From NCBI RefSeq assembly GCF_951230155.1, contig NZ_CATNVD010000002.1, positions 124,001-188,000 on the forward strand: DNA of 64,000 bases. Direction: 5' to 3'. Shown here piece by piece: positions 1 through 7,735 of the stretch. The position numbers were made by a program, and so were the translations under genes. The notes below the pieces were generated by a model. That model made no database searches. It saw nothing but the letters and a program-made list of their open reading frames with translations, and was not told the origin of the DNA. The first letter of the stretch is position 1. Every line of letters begins with the position of its first letter. This DNA comes from Parablautia sp. Marseille-Q6255. Its GTDB lineage: Bacteria > Bacillota > Clostridia > Lachnospirales > Lachnospiraceae.

Positions 1-1
1 G

Positions 2-181
2 ATTTTTGGTACGCTTCTGGGTGTTATTTTATATTATTTGTTTAAACAAACCCTGATTTATCTCGGTCTGTCCGCATCATGGCAGGATTTTTTTATGGGC
101 ATTGTACTTTTATTTAGTATTATATCCACCTCCTACCAGAACCGGATCAGAAACCGTAAAAACTTTATCTATACGGAATAA
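2..181 (+). CDS. Sugar ABC transporter permease, C-terminal fragment (cut by window edge)
   Basis: The reading frame is open from base 2 to a TAA at 179-181 and encodes about 59 residues: a hydrophobic segment, a short loop, a second hydrophobic segment ending in FSIISTSYQNRIR, then a basic tail. This looks like the last two membrane helices and cytoplasmic tail of an RbsC-type (BPD_transp_2) permease, and the next gene is a full-length member of that family. Two different permeases in tandem are common in ribose/tetritol-type importers. The stop codon overlaps the ATG at 181, so the genes are translationally close. The 5' part is outside the window, so the family assignment rests mainly on context. 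Confidence 0.6.
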   Translation: MFGTLLGVILYYLFKQTLIYLGLSASWQDFFMGIVLLFSIISTSYQNRIRNRKNFIYTE

Positions 182-198
182 TGTGGGGAGGGAAAAAA

Positions 199-1230
199 GT
201 GAAAAAATTAAAAGAATATCTCAGTCGAGACATTTCCATGGCAATCTTATTTACATTCTTTTTAGCGATTTGTGTAATTATGGTTTGCTGTTTTGGTACA
301 AGTATGTTTAATGGACAAACGCTTTCAAGTATGGCATTCCAGCTGTCTGAAGTAGCTGTTCTGGCCTTTGGCATGGCTCTTTGCATGTTGCAGGGCGGTA
401 TTGATCTCTCCATCGTAGCAACAGCCAATCTGTCCAGCCTCCTGGCAGCAATGGTTTTGACCGGCAGGTTTTTCGATATTGAAAAAGCAGGTACTGTCGC
501 AACTATTGTAATCGCTGTTTTAGTAGCTATTATTGTAGGATATCTCTGCGGTTTCATCAACGGCTTCATTATTTCAAAATTTTCAGTCTCCCCTATCGTT
601 ACAACGCTCTCTACTATGACGCTGTTCTCAGGGCTTGCGATGGGTATCACAGGCGGCAACAGTATTGGAAACTATCCTTCGTTGTTTCTCAAATTCGGAA
701 CCAGCTCAATCGGAGGCGTCCCAATTGTTTTTATCACAGCAGTGATCATCTTTGTTGTTTTGATCCTTGCGCTCGACCGCACCAAACTCGGATACGAAAT
801 ACACTATATCGGTGAAAACCATACTGCATCACGATTTGCAGGAATTGATAATGAGCGGGTTATTATGAAAATCTATACCATTTCCGGTCTTATGGCAGGC
901 ATTGCTTCTCTGATGATCATGGCACGCTCTAATTCTGCCCGGTGCGGCTATGGAGACAGCTATCAGCTTCAGGTTATTATGATTGCTGTTCTTGGAGGTA
1001 TCAGCCCCTCCGGCGGAAAAGGAAGATTATACGGCGTCTTTATCGCAACCTTCTGTATGCAATTAATGCAGACAGCTTTTACACTGTGGCAATTTTCTCC
1101 TTATTCAAAAAAGCTGATCTGGGGCATGATGCTTCTGGTTATTATGCTTATCAACATGATACAGGAGAGAATCAGCAGAAACGCGAAAATAAAGGAGATG
1201 AATGCAAAAAGATTGAACCATGCAGAATAA
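199..1230 (+). CDS. Sugar ABC transporter permease, RbsC family
   Basis: The membrane-embedded subunit of a carbohydrate ABC importer. The protein is almost wholly hydrophobic, with about 8-10 membrane segments, and carries family motifs such as GGIDLS in the first third and AVLGGISPSGGKGR near residue 270, the loop typical of RbsC/XylH/LsrC permeases. I prefer the GTG at 199 because GGGAGGG sits 8-14 bases before it; an in-frame ATG at 181 overlaps the stop of the upstream permease. The substrate is inferred from the downstream kinase and isomerase genes to be a four-carbon sugar or polyol. The ATPase and binding protein must lie upstream of the window. Confidence 0.85.
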   Translation: MKKLKEYLSRDISMAILFTFFLAICVIMVCCFGTSMFNGQTLSSMAFQLSEVAVLAFGMALCMLQGGIDLSIVATANLSSLLAAMVLTGRFFDIEKAGTVATIVIAVLVAIIVGYLCGFINGFIISKFSVSPIVTTLSTMTLFSGLAMGITGGNSIGNYPSLFLKFGTSSIGGVPIVFITAVIIFVVLILALDRTKLGYEIHYIGENHTASRFAGIDNERVIMKIYTISGLMAGIASLMIMARSNSARCGYGDSYQLQVIMIAVLGGISPSGGKGRLYGVFIATFCMQLMQTAFTLWQFSPYSKKLIWGMMLLVIMLINMIQERISRNAKIKEMNAKRLNHAE

Positions 1231-2044
1231 ATTATATTTTTGTACAAATACAAAAATGTCTAAGGGGCTGACAGAAAGCCTGAGTTACCTGAAGGATCTG
1301 CAAACACTCCTGTCTGATCTGCCCCAAAAAGATATTGAGCTGGCTGTCATGCTTCCATTTACAGCACTTTATCCGGCAAGGCAGATCTGTTTAAAGAGCA
1401 ATATCCTTCTTGGTGCACAAAACGTATGTCAGGAAACAGATTTTTCTTTTACGGGAGAAATATCAGCTCCCATGCTAAAAGAACTGAATCTGGACTGTGT
1501 CATGATCGGACATTCCGAGCGGAGAAGAAAAGCAGGTGAAACAGATTCCATGATCAACCAGAAAGTCCTCTTTGCCCTTTCCGAAAACCTGACTGTATTC
1601 CTTGGCATCAGCGAAACTGCTTCTGAAAAACAATATATGATCTCTGACGAGGTTCTGCGCATTCAGCTAAAACGCAGTCTGTACGGAATCAGAGCAGAGC
1701 AGGTACCGCTGCTTCGTATTTTATACGAACCTGCATGGGCGATCGGCAAAGACAGCTCCTGCATCCCGCCTGATTACGTAGGAAAAAAACACAATACCAT
1801 ACGATCCTGTCTGTGCGAATTATTTGGTTCCGATACTGGCAGCAGCATTCCTGTTATTTATGGCGGCAGTGTCAGCCCGTCCAATGCGTGTCGGCTGATC
1901 GATCAGCCAAATGTCGATGGTCTTGGTATCGGACGCAGCGCATGGGACGCTTTTACGTTTAACTGCCTCATCAGAAACGTACAAGAACATGTAAATCAAT
2001 CAACAAGCAAAGGAGATAAACCATATGCAGAGAATTTTAAATAA
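1220..2044 (+). CDS. Triosephosphate isomerase-like protein; probable L-erythrulose-1-phosphate isomerase (EryH/LerI type)
   Basis: A TIM-barrel isomerase of 274 residues. The catalytic residues of triosephosphate isomerase are all present: N10 and K12 in TNTKM, H98 in IGHSERR, E170 in YEPAWAIG, and YGGSV near the C terminus. Two signatures differ from glycolytic TPI: NWKM is TNTKM, and the final phosphate-loop GG is GIGRSAW. Such divergent TPI paralogues next to DhaK and RpiB homologues are the EryH/LerI enzymes that convert L-erythrulose-1-P to D-erythrulose-4-P. The gene overlaps the permease stop by 11 bases and dhaK by 20 bases, so it belongs to one operon. Function is by homology and context; a spare glycolytic TPI is the alternative. 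Confidence 0.75.
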   Translation: MQNKLYFCTNTKMSKGLTESLSYLKDLQTLLSDLPQKDIELAVMLPFTALYPARQICLKSNILLGAQNVCQETDFSFTGEISAPMLKELNLDCVMIGHSERRRKAGETDSMINQKVLFALSENLTVFLGISETASEKQYMISDEVLRIQLKRSLYGIRAEQVPLLRILYEPAWAIGKDSSCIPPDYVGKKHNTIRSCLCELFGSDTGSSIPVIYGGSVSPSNACRLIDQPNVDGLGIGRSAWDAFTFNCLIRNVQEHVNQSTSKGDKPYAENFK

Positions 2045-3020
2045 CCCGGATAATATTGTAGACGAAATGCTGGAAGGCTTTATGCGCGCACATTCTGATA
2101 TCGTAGAGACAACTGAAAATCCCAGAGCTATTAAATCAAAGGTCTCTACCCAGGGAAGAGTTGCTGTTGTCACTGGCGGAGGATCCGGCCATAAGCCTGC
2201 CTTTATCGGATTTTGCGGCGAAGGTATGTGCGACGGCGTAGCTGTCGGTGAAATCTGCTCCTCTCCTACAGCAAAAGCATTTTTAGATACCTTTACGGCT
2301 GTTGACGGCGGAAAGGGTGTGGCCTGTCTGTATGGCAACTATTCCGGCGATAACATGAATGTAAAAATGGCCGTAAAAATGGCAAAAAAAGCAGGTTTAA
2401 CCGTAAAAACTGTCTGCTGTAATGATGACGTTGCAAGCGCCCCTTTATCAGAACGTGAAAAACGTCGCGGAATCGCTGGCGAATTTATTATGTATAAATG
2501 TGGCGGAGCAATGGCTTCTACCGGCGCTGATCTTGACGAGGTAATACGGGTCGCACAAAAGGCTGTAGACTGTTCGCGAAGTGCCGGCGTAGGTCTTACC
2601 CCCTGCACACTTCCCGCAGTCGGTCATCCGAATTTTCAGATTAAAGAAGGTACTATGGAGGTTGGCGTCGGTCCTCACGGAGAGCCTGGAATGGAGGTAT
2701 GTCCGCTTGAAGATGCAGCAGGGATTGCAAAACGCTTAACAGATATTGTACTTCCAGATTATCCTGTACAATCCGGTGATGAAGTATGCGTTCTAATTAA
2801 CGGCATGGGAGCAACGCCGCTTAATGAACTTTATGTTCTGTATAATGAAGTAGCAAAGATCTTAGACAAGAAGGAAATCCATATTTACAAGTCCTACGTT
2901 GGAAACTTCCTGACTTCTATGGATATGATGGGCGCATCCCTCACCATAACAAAACTAGATGAAGAGTTAAAGAAAATGCTTGATATGCCAGCATACACAA
3001 TGGGATTTTGTCAAAAGTAG
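2025..3020 (+). CDS. DhaK-like kinase subunit; probable erythrulose kinase substrate-binding subunit
   Basis: The substrate-binding subunit of the dihydroxyacetone kinase family, 331 residues. It has the residues that define E. coli DhaK at identical positions: H56 in GGGSGHKPAF, D109 in NYSGDN, and H218 in GPHGEPG, the histidine that forms the covalent hemiaminal with the ketose. The usual second His of GGGSGHEPAH is Phe, which may alter substrate choice. A good ribosome site (AAGGAGA) lies nine bases before the ATG. DhaL is a separate gene immediately downstream. With the TPI-like and RpiB-like partners, erythrulose is the more likely substrate than dihydroxyacetone; that is an inference. 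Confidence 0.85.
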   Translation: MQRILNNPDNIVDEMLEGFMRAHSDIVETTENPRAIKSKVSTQGRVAVVTGGGSGHKPAFIGFCGEGMCDGVAVGEICSSPTAKAFLDTFTAVDGGKGVACLYGNYSGDNMNVKMAVKMAKKAGLTVKTVCCNDDVASAPLSEREKRRGIAGEFIMYKCGGAMASTGADLDEVIRVAQKAVDCSRSAGVGLTPCTLPAVGHPNFQIKEGTMEVGVGPHGEPGMEVCPLEDAAGIAKRLTDIVLPDYPVQSGDEVCVLINGMGATPLNELYVLYNEVAKILDKKEIHIYKSYVGNFLTSMDMMGASLTITKLDEELKKMLDMPAYTMGFCQK

Positions 3021-3040
3021 CAGAAAGGAGAACAGCCATC

Positions 3041-3691
3041 ATGAAAAATTCTTTTTATAATGCAGATGGTAAAAATATTATATTAAAAATGGTCAGAGGA
3101 ATTCAGCAAAATAAAGATTTCCTTGGAGAGGTAGATGGTCTGATCGGTGACGGAGATCACGGAATGAACATGAACAAAGGCTTTTCCGTCTTTGAACAGC
3201 GCTTTGGAGAAGACGCCTTTTCCTTTTCAGAAGGACTTGGAAACCTCAGTATGATCTTAATGAATGAAATTGGAGGATCAATGGGGCCGATTTACGGGAC
3301 AATCCTAATGAGCATGGGAGATGCTATTGATGACAGCGAAAAAGAAGAAATAGAATTAGGAGATTTTTCCGCTTATCTTGAAGCCGGATTGGAAGGACTC
3401 TATGACATTGTCGATGCCCGTGTTGGAGATAAAACACTGGTTGACACACTCGCTCCCGCAGTCTCTTCTCTGCAAAAAGATGCAGCTGAACAAGTTTCTT
3501 TTGCAGATGCCTTAAAACATATGAAAGAGGCAGCTTTGGCTGGAAGAAATTCTACCAAAGACCTCATCGCAAAATACGGACGTTCCAGCAGGCTTGGTGA
3601 GCGTTCCAGAGGCGTTCTCGATGCCGGTTCCTGCTCCTGCTATATCATACTGGAAGCAATGGCCGATGGGATTCTGGAGTTATTATCTTAA
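3041..3691 (+). CDS. DhaL-like kinase subunit (nucleotide-binding)
   Basis: The nucleotide-binding partner of the DhaK-like protein, 216 residues. The magnesium-binding aspartates of the family are visible as D32, D37 and D39 in VDGLIGDGDHGMNM, followed by GGSMGPIYGT and VGDKTLVDTLAP. The start at 3041 follows an AAAGGAG box; a longer frame from 3008 has none. No DhaM phosphotransferase subunit is in the window, so it cannot be decided here whether the phosphoryl donor is ATP or a PTS protein. The split K/L arrangement differs from the fused ATP-dependent kinases described for tetritol use in mycobacteria. Confidence 0.85.
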   Translation: MKNSFYNADGKNIILKMVRGIQQNKDFLGEVDGLIGDGDHGMNMNKGFSVFEQRFGEDAFSFSEGLGNLSMILMNEIGGSMGPIYGTILMSMGDAIDDSEKEEIELGDFSAYLEAGLEGLYDIVDARVGDKTLVDTLAPAVSSLQKDAAEQVSFADALKHMKEAALAGRNSTKDLIAKYGRSSRLGERSRGVLDAGSCSCYIILEAMADGILELLS

Positions 3692-3707
3692 CATTAGGAG
3701 GAACAAA

Positions 3708-4148
3708 ATGAAAATTGCTATCGGATGTGATCCAAACGCACAAAAAGAAAAAGAAGAATTAATTGATTTTATCAAAGAAAAGGGATTGGGTGATGTAACA
3801 GACTTTGGCAGTGAGGATCCCGTTTATGCCAATGTAGCTATTAAAGTAGGTAAGGCCGTTGCTGCCAAAGAATACGACAGAGGCATTCTGATCTGCGGAA
3901 CAGGGCTGGGGATGTCTATTGCTGCCAATAAGGTAGAAGGAGCTTATGCCGCTTTACTTGCTGATTATTATTCTGCCCAGCGTGCCCGGTTAAGTAACGA
4001 TGCCAATATTGCATGTCTTGGAGCATTTACTACAGGAAAAAAAGAGAGAGAGGTCATGATTACGGCATTTTTGACAAATGAATTTGTCGCAGGATGTTCC
4101 TCCCAGCCCAAAGTAGACGCATACGTTACATATGATCATTCTCGCTGA
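3708..4148 (+). CDS. RpiB/LacAB-family isomerase; probable D-erythrulose-4-phosphate isomerase (EryI/DerI type)
   Basis: A sugar-phosphate isomerase of 146 residues. The catalytic cysteine is present (C63 in ILICGTGLGMSIAANK) and the overall pattern follows E. coli RpiB closely. Two histidines of RpiB are lost: GCDHVG is GCDPNA, and the HND motif that holds the ring-opening histidine is SND at residues 96-98. Erythrose-4-phosphate cannot form a furanose, so a tetrose-phosphate isomerase has no need to open a ring; this fits the EryI/DerI role of making D-erythrose-4-P. An AGGAGG box precedes the ATG. A longer frame opening at 3594 overlaps dhaL and is not used. It is the last gene of the operon. 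Confidence 0.8.
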   Translation: MKIAIGCDPNAQKEKEELIDFIKEKGLGDVTDFGSEDPVYANVAIKVGKAVAAKEYDRGILICGTGLGMSIAANKVEGAYAALLADYYSAQRARLSNDANIACLGAFTTGKKEREVMITAFLTNEFVAGCSSQPKVDAYVTYDHSR

Positions 4149-4202
4149 ATCAGCAGCTTTTTTCTGCACTGCACCTGAGAAAAAACTTTTGTTTAAAATT
4201 CA

Positions 4203-4246
4203 GACTGTTCGGTACGATCTTTTGTACCGAACAGTCCTTTTATTTT
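4203..4246. terminator. Intrinsic terminator, probably bidirectional
   Basis: A perfect 13-base inverted repeat (GACTGTTCGGTAC at 4203-4215 and its complement at 4224-4236) with an eight-base loop, followed by a T-rich run. It lies between the convergent tetrose operon and the nuclease gene and can serve both. Confidence 0.85.
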
Positions 4247-5157
4247 CAGGACAATTCCTGATTATACTCATCAATAGCTGTTTTATCCTGCTCGAAAAAG
4301 ATTTCCTTTATTTCTTCTTGCGTTGCTCCAAGCAGCTCACTCAGCTGCTCCCTGCCCATACCATTTTCCACAGCATGACGCAGCATATCAAAGCGGGCCT
4401 GCCTTATTCCCTCCTTACGCCCCTCTTTGCGTCCCTCTTTACGTCCTTCTTCCAAGCCTTCTTCTCTCGCTTCCTGTTTATCGTAATATTTTTCTTCCCA
4501 TGCCTGCATATATCTCACCCCCGCTTCTTCACTGGCTTTGACTTTGCATACACGATTGTGAATCCGTTTGAGTGCTTCACTGGAAGATCTTTGCGCGATT
4601 TCATCGGTTGAATGTTCAACATAGCGCAGAAATTCGATCAACTCTGCAGACATATCATTATCATTTTTTCCACGCGTATTCAGAAAAATGCGATATGCGC
4701 CGTCTCCCAGATGACAATCCGGTTCCTCCAGACAGGTTGCTGCAAACGTATAGCAATAGCGGTCATATCCAAACAGATCAAACGGCATAATCATAATAAT
4801 ATATGACGTATTCAGTGCATTATAATCCGGTATACCTGTATCAAGCAGCGTTGTGTCTATCATAGACTGATAATATCGGCTACGCTTTGAAAGATCTGCC
4901 CTCTTTTTTAATTGCATCTCCGTATTATAAACATTCTGTTCCTCGTCAATCGCAAACACGTCCATGCGTACCGAACGGGAGGAAGGAAACTTCCGCAGTT
5001 CTTTTTCAGTCTCATTTTGGTGAAGCCGGATGTCCCTTCCAAAAATAATCCGAAGTACATCCTGATGTGTCTGTGCATCCTCCATTACTTCATCAAAGAG
5101 AAAGCGGTCTGTCAGATTCAATTCACTTAATCGTGGTATATTTTGTCTTCTTTTCAT
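4246..5157 (-). CDS. Rpn family / PD-(D/E)XK nuclease transposase-like protein
   Basis: A 303-residue protein of the Rpn (recombination-promoting nuclease, PDDEXK_2) family, which is abundant in gut Firmicutes. The N-terminal half has the family start (LTDRFLFDEVMED) and a nuclease core with the D...ExQ pattern (RMDVFAIDEEQ ... YNTEMQ). The C-terminal third is charged and contains an in-frame tandem repeat, EGRK repeated about three times, encoded by a 12-base DNA repeat around 4405-4460. These proteins are DNA endonucleases linked to RecA-independent recombination and have been proposed to act in defence; the present role is unknown. It stands alone, convergent with the tetrose operon. Confidence 0.75.
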   Translation of the reverse strand: MKRRQNIPRLSELNLTDRFLFDEVMEDAQTHQDVLRIIFGRDIRLHQNETEKELRKFPSSRSVRMDVFAIDEEQNVYNTEMQLKKRADLSKRSRYYQSMIDTTLLDTGIPDYNALNTSYIIMIMPFDLFGYDRYCYTFAATCLEEPDCHLGDGAYRIFLNTRGKNDNDMSAELIEFLRYVEHSTDEIAQRSSSEALKRIHNRVCKVKASEEAGVRYMQAWEEKYYDKQEAREEGLEEGRKEGRKEGRKEGIRQARFDMLRHAVENGMGREQLSELLGATQEEIKEIFFEQDKTAIDEYNQELS

Positions 5158-5349
5158 AAGTTTCTTGCCTCCATTGTACCATAAATAAACCTGTTTTTGC
5201 AGATATTTTCCGGTTTCTTTGTACGCTCTCTCCTGTTTTTTGCCTTATATCTTCATATTATATGTGATATTTTTAACATTGTCAATATGTGATTTACTAT
5301 TTATCATTTCTGGCACTTTAAGCTGGAAATCTGACTCCGCATATTTCAT

Positions 5350-5393
5350 GTAAAAAATAAATCAAGACCACCAGCATCCCAATGATCTTGATT
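5350..5393 (-). terminator. Intrinsic terminator of the hydrolase/permease operon
   Basis: Complementary arms AATCAAGA (5360-5367) and TCTTGATT (5386-5393) with a loop of about 18 bases; on the minus strand the hairpin is followed by a T-rich run (5352-5359). It lies 20 bases after the hydrolase stop. The rest of 5158-5412 is AT-rich with no gene that I can support. Confidence 0.65.
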
Positions 5394-5412
5394 TTCTTCT
5401 TAAACTTCTCTT

Positions 5413-6258
5413 TTAAAGATTTTCTATCTTTTTGTAATAATGTCCCTCATTATTATATACATTATCTAAGAAAAATGCGATTTCTGAAGAAACCTCTTCT
5501 ACAAAGATCTTCCACGGCTCATTATGTGAAAAACCATGATATAAAATTAATTTACTATGAGGAATACATTCTACAGTACGAAGCATTAAATCCGGGCGTG
5601 AAATAGGATCTTCTGTCCCCCCTATTACAAGTGTTGGAACATAAATAGATCTAAGAAAATCTTTTGTATTCTTTTCATTTTTCAGTCCCATAAGAGGACG
5701 TTTATAATCCAATTTCTTCTCCTCCGGTGACTGATGATCTTGCTGTTCAATTGCCATATATTCTTTATCCTGCCGTACTCTCTCAATAACAGCAGCATCA
5801 TCAAAATACTCAGGAGGAGTGTCCATTGGCTTTACGTACTCACCTCTCAATATTCTTGTCCGGTAAGAAACAAACCCTTCATCTAAATTATATGGACCTG
5901 GCACAATCGCAACAAAAGCAATCAACCTATCCTGATAATCTTTGCAGATATGCCATCCTGTTCCTGCTCCGTGAGAATCCCCTGCATAAACAAACTTATT
6001 AATTTTCTTTTTATCAGCAAAACTGATAACATCTTTTGCCCATATATCCCACCACTCTGACCCATAATCAATCTCCGAATGGTCTGATTTACCAAATCCA
6101 CGATTTGTAAGTAGAAATACATGAAACCCAAGCTTACACAATTCTTTAATTGATGAATATCTTGGATAATCTATCATTGTACAAATAACATATTTATTAC
6201 CCTCCCCATACTCTTCATAATAAATATGTTTCCCATCGTTTAATTCTATCTTTGACAT
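5413..6258 (-). CDS. Alpha/beta hydrolase
   Basis: A cytoplasmic alpha/beta-hydrolase of 281 residues without a signal peptide. The likely triad is S95 in the nucleophile elbow GDSHG, D217 in GGTEDP, and H245 in HGFSHNEP. The oxyanion region (CTMIDYPRYSS) does not carry the common HGxPG, so the subfamily is uncertain. The gene follows the permease gene after 17 bases and shares its operon. A hydrolase next to a transporter and a LacI-type regulator suggests the pathway takes up and cleaves a small ester, lactone or acyl conjugate; the substrate cannot be read from sequence. Confidence 0.8.
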   Translation of the reverse strand: MSKIELNDGKHIYYEEYGEGNKYVICTMIDYPRYSSIKELCKLGFHVFLLTNRGFGKSDHSEIDYGSEWWDIWAKDVISFADKKKINKFVYAGDSHGAGTGWHICKDYQDRLIAFVAIVPGPYNLDEGFVSYRTRILRGEYVKPMDTPPEYFDDAAVIERVRQDKEYMAIEQQDHQSPEEKKLDYKRPLMGLKNEKNTKDFLRSIYVPTLVIGGTEDPISRPDLMLRTVECIPHSKLILYHGFSHNEPWKIFVEEVSSEIAFFLDNVYNNEGHYYKKIENL

Positions 6259-6275
6259 TATTTTCTCCTTTATTA

Positions 6276-7568
6276 TTAACCAAACACTCCAAATACTGCT
6301 AACAAAGTTACAATTATTCCCATAATAATCGCGAGCAGTAACTGCTGATTAGCCACTTTACTGGAATACTTTTCCGGGCACCCTGTAATACAAATTGCTC
6401 CACCCATAGAATATGGAGAAATACTGGTAGCAATCATTCCCATTTGAGATGCTACTACGATAGCTGCTCCAGAAATTCCATATGAAACAAGAGCTGGTGC
6501 AAGGGCTATAATCAATGGAGTAATCACACTTCCAGAAACAAAAATACTTAAAAATCCACATATAGCAGCAATAAACGGAACAACTATTACTGTAGGTAAC
6601 ACTTCAGATTCAAGCAGTGATTTAATAGCATCTGTCACTCCAAGACTTTCAGCTTCACCCATTAACATTGCCATACCACATACCATAATAATCAAGCCCC
6701 ATGGAATCTGATTTTTCATTACATCATTCGTATTCGCAGTTTTAGTGATATGCATTGCTATAATTCCTAATGCAGACAAAACTTGAATCGTTAAATTATT
6801 TTTCATCCATTCTGTTACTGGATTTGGAATAATCAGCTGAATCAATGTCGGCAAAATAAGAATAGTAATTACACATAAAATAATATACAATGTTGTTTTT
6901 TGTTCTTTTGTAATTTCTATTTTTTCTTCTTCAAGAATTTTGACAGAAGATTTTACTCTCCAGCCACCAAGCACAATATACGAAATAAGCATAAATGAAA
7001 TATTAATTATACAAACAATTATAAACAATCTGGTAAATCCTTCTTCTGCAGCTTCCATACCAATAGACTCGCCAAACCATGAAGAGAATGTAGCATAATT
7101 GGTAAGCCATGGCGCCCATGTTCCTGCACAGGTTGACCAAAGTAAAATAGAGGTCAATATAGGCGGCAGCCCAGCCTCAATAATAAATGCAAATGCAATA
7201 GGACTCAAAAATAAGAGAATTGAATCCGTAGACGCTCCTGCAAATGCCATTAAAAATGGTATTGCAAAGAATAACAATGGAAGAAGCCATGGTGCTCCCT
7301 TAAAATTTTTGAATAGATACTTCGTAATACTAAGCATTGTACCATTTGATGTTGCATAACCAAAGAAGAATGTAACTAAAAACATATTAACAAACAATCT
7401 TGCCGAAAATAGATTTACAACACCATTCACACCTAAACCAGTAATCGTAATTCCAAATATAAATGCAAAACCGATTGCTATTATTCCTGCATTGATTTTT
7501 AATCTTTTTCCTCCTATTACAGATAATAAAATTGCTGTAATAAATAATATCAACTTAATATAAGTCAT
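6276..7568 (-). CDS. Ion-transporter-superfamily permease (SLC13/MatC/ArsB-like)
   Basis: An integral membrane protein of 430 residues with about 11-12 hydrophobic segments. It resembles the ion transporter superfamily (dicarboxylate, citrate and related anion permeases): two repeated halves, each with a re-entrant-type segment (FAGASTDSILLFLSP in the first half, FVSGSVITPLIIALAP in the second). A charged cytoplasmic loop (ILEEEKIEITKEQK) separates the halves. The start at 7568 is preceded by a GGGGG box; an upstream in-frame start at 7640 lacks one. It is divergent from the LacI-family gene, which probably controls it. The substrate is likely a small organic anion. Confidence 0.75.
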   Translation of the reverse strand: MTYIKLILFITAILLSVIGGKRLKINAGIIAIGFAFIFGITITGLGVNGVVNLFSARLFVNMFLVTFFFGYATSNGTMLSITKYLFKNFKGAPWLLPLLFFAIPFLMAFAGASTDSILLFLSPIAFAFIIEAGLPPILTSILLWSTCAGTWAPWLTNYATFSSWFGESIGMEAAEEGFTRLFIIVCIINISFMLISYIVLGGWRVKSSVKILEEEKIEITKEQKTTLYIILCVITILILPTLIQLIIPNPVTEWMKNNLTIQVLSALGIIAMHITKTANTNDVMKNQIPWGLIIMVCGMAMLMGEAESLGVTDAIKSLLESEVLPTVIVVPFIAAICGFLSIFVSGSVITPLIIALAPALVSYGISGAAIVVASQMGMIATSISPYSMGGAICITGCPEKYSSKVANQQLLLAIIMGIIVTLLAVFGVFG

Positions 7569-7670
7569 ATGTTTTACCCCCAAAAATTCTTTTTTATTTA
7601 CTTTCTTCCGCGGATATAGTAAAATTACAGTAATTATCAATGAATATCAACTGTATTTTTGGTCTTTTTT

Positions 7671-7696
7671 ACCTAACTATTACCTAATTCACCTAA
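7671..7696. repeat. Three short direct repeats ACCTAA in the divergent promoter region
   Basis: ACCTAA occurs at 7671, 7682 and 7691, spaced 11 and 9 bases, between the divergent permease and LacI-family genes (7569-7735). The spacing is close to one helical turn, so it may be a regulator site, although LacI-type operators are usually palindromes. Confidence 0.3.
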
Positions 7697-7735
7697 TTTA
7701 ATTATCTTATCAATTTTTTGTAAAGGGGGATACTT

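Noticed and set aside
4405-4460. Short tandem repeat considered as a CRISPR-like or intergenic repeat
   Set aside because: It has no spacers and is an in-frame coding repeat in the nuclease gene.
4132-4611. Plus-strand frame of 159 codons after rpiB
   Set aside because: It passes through the terminator and runs antisense to the nuclease gene; its hydrophobic look comes from the antisense of charged codons.
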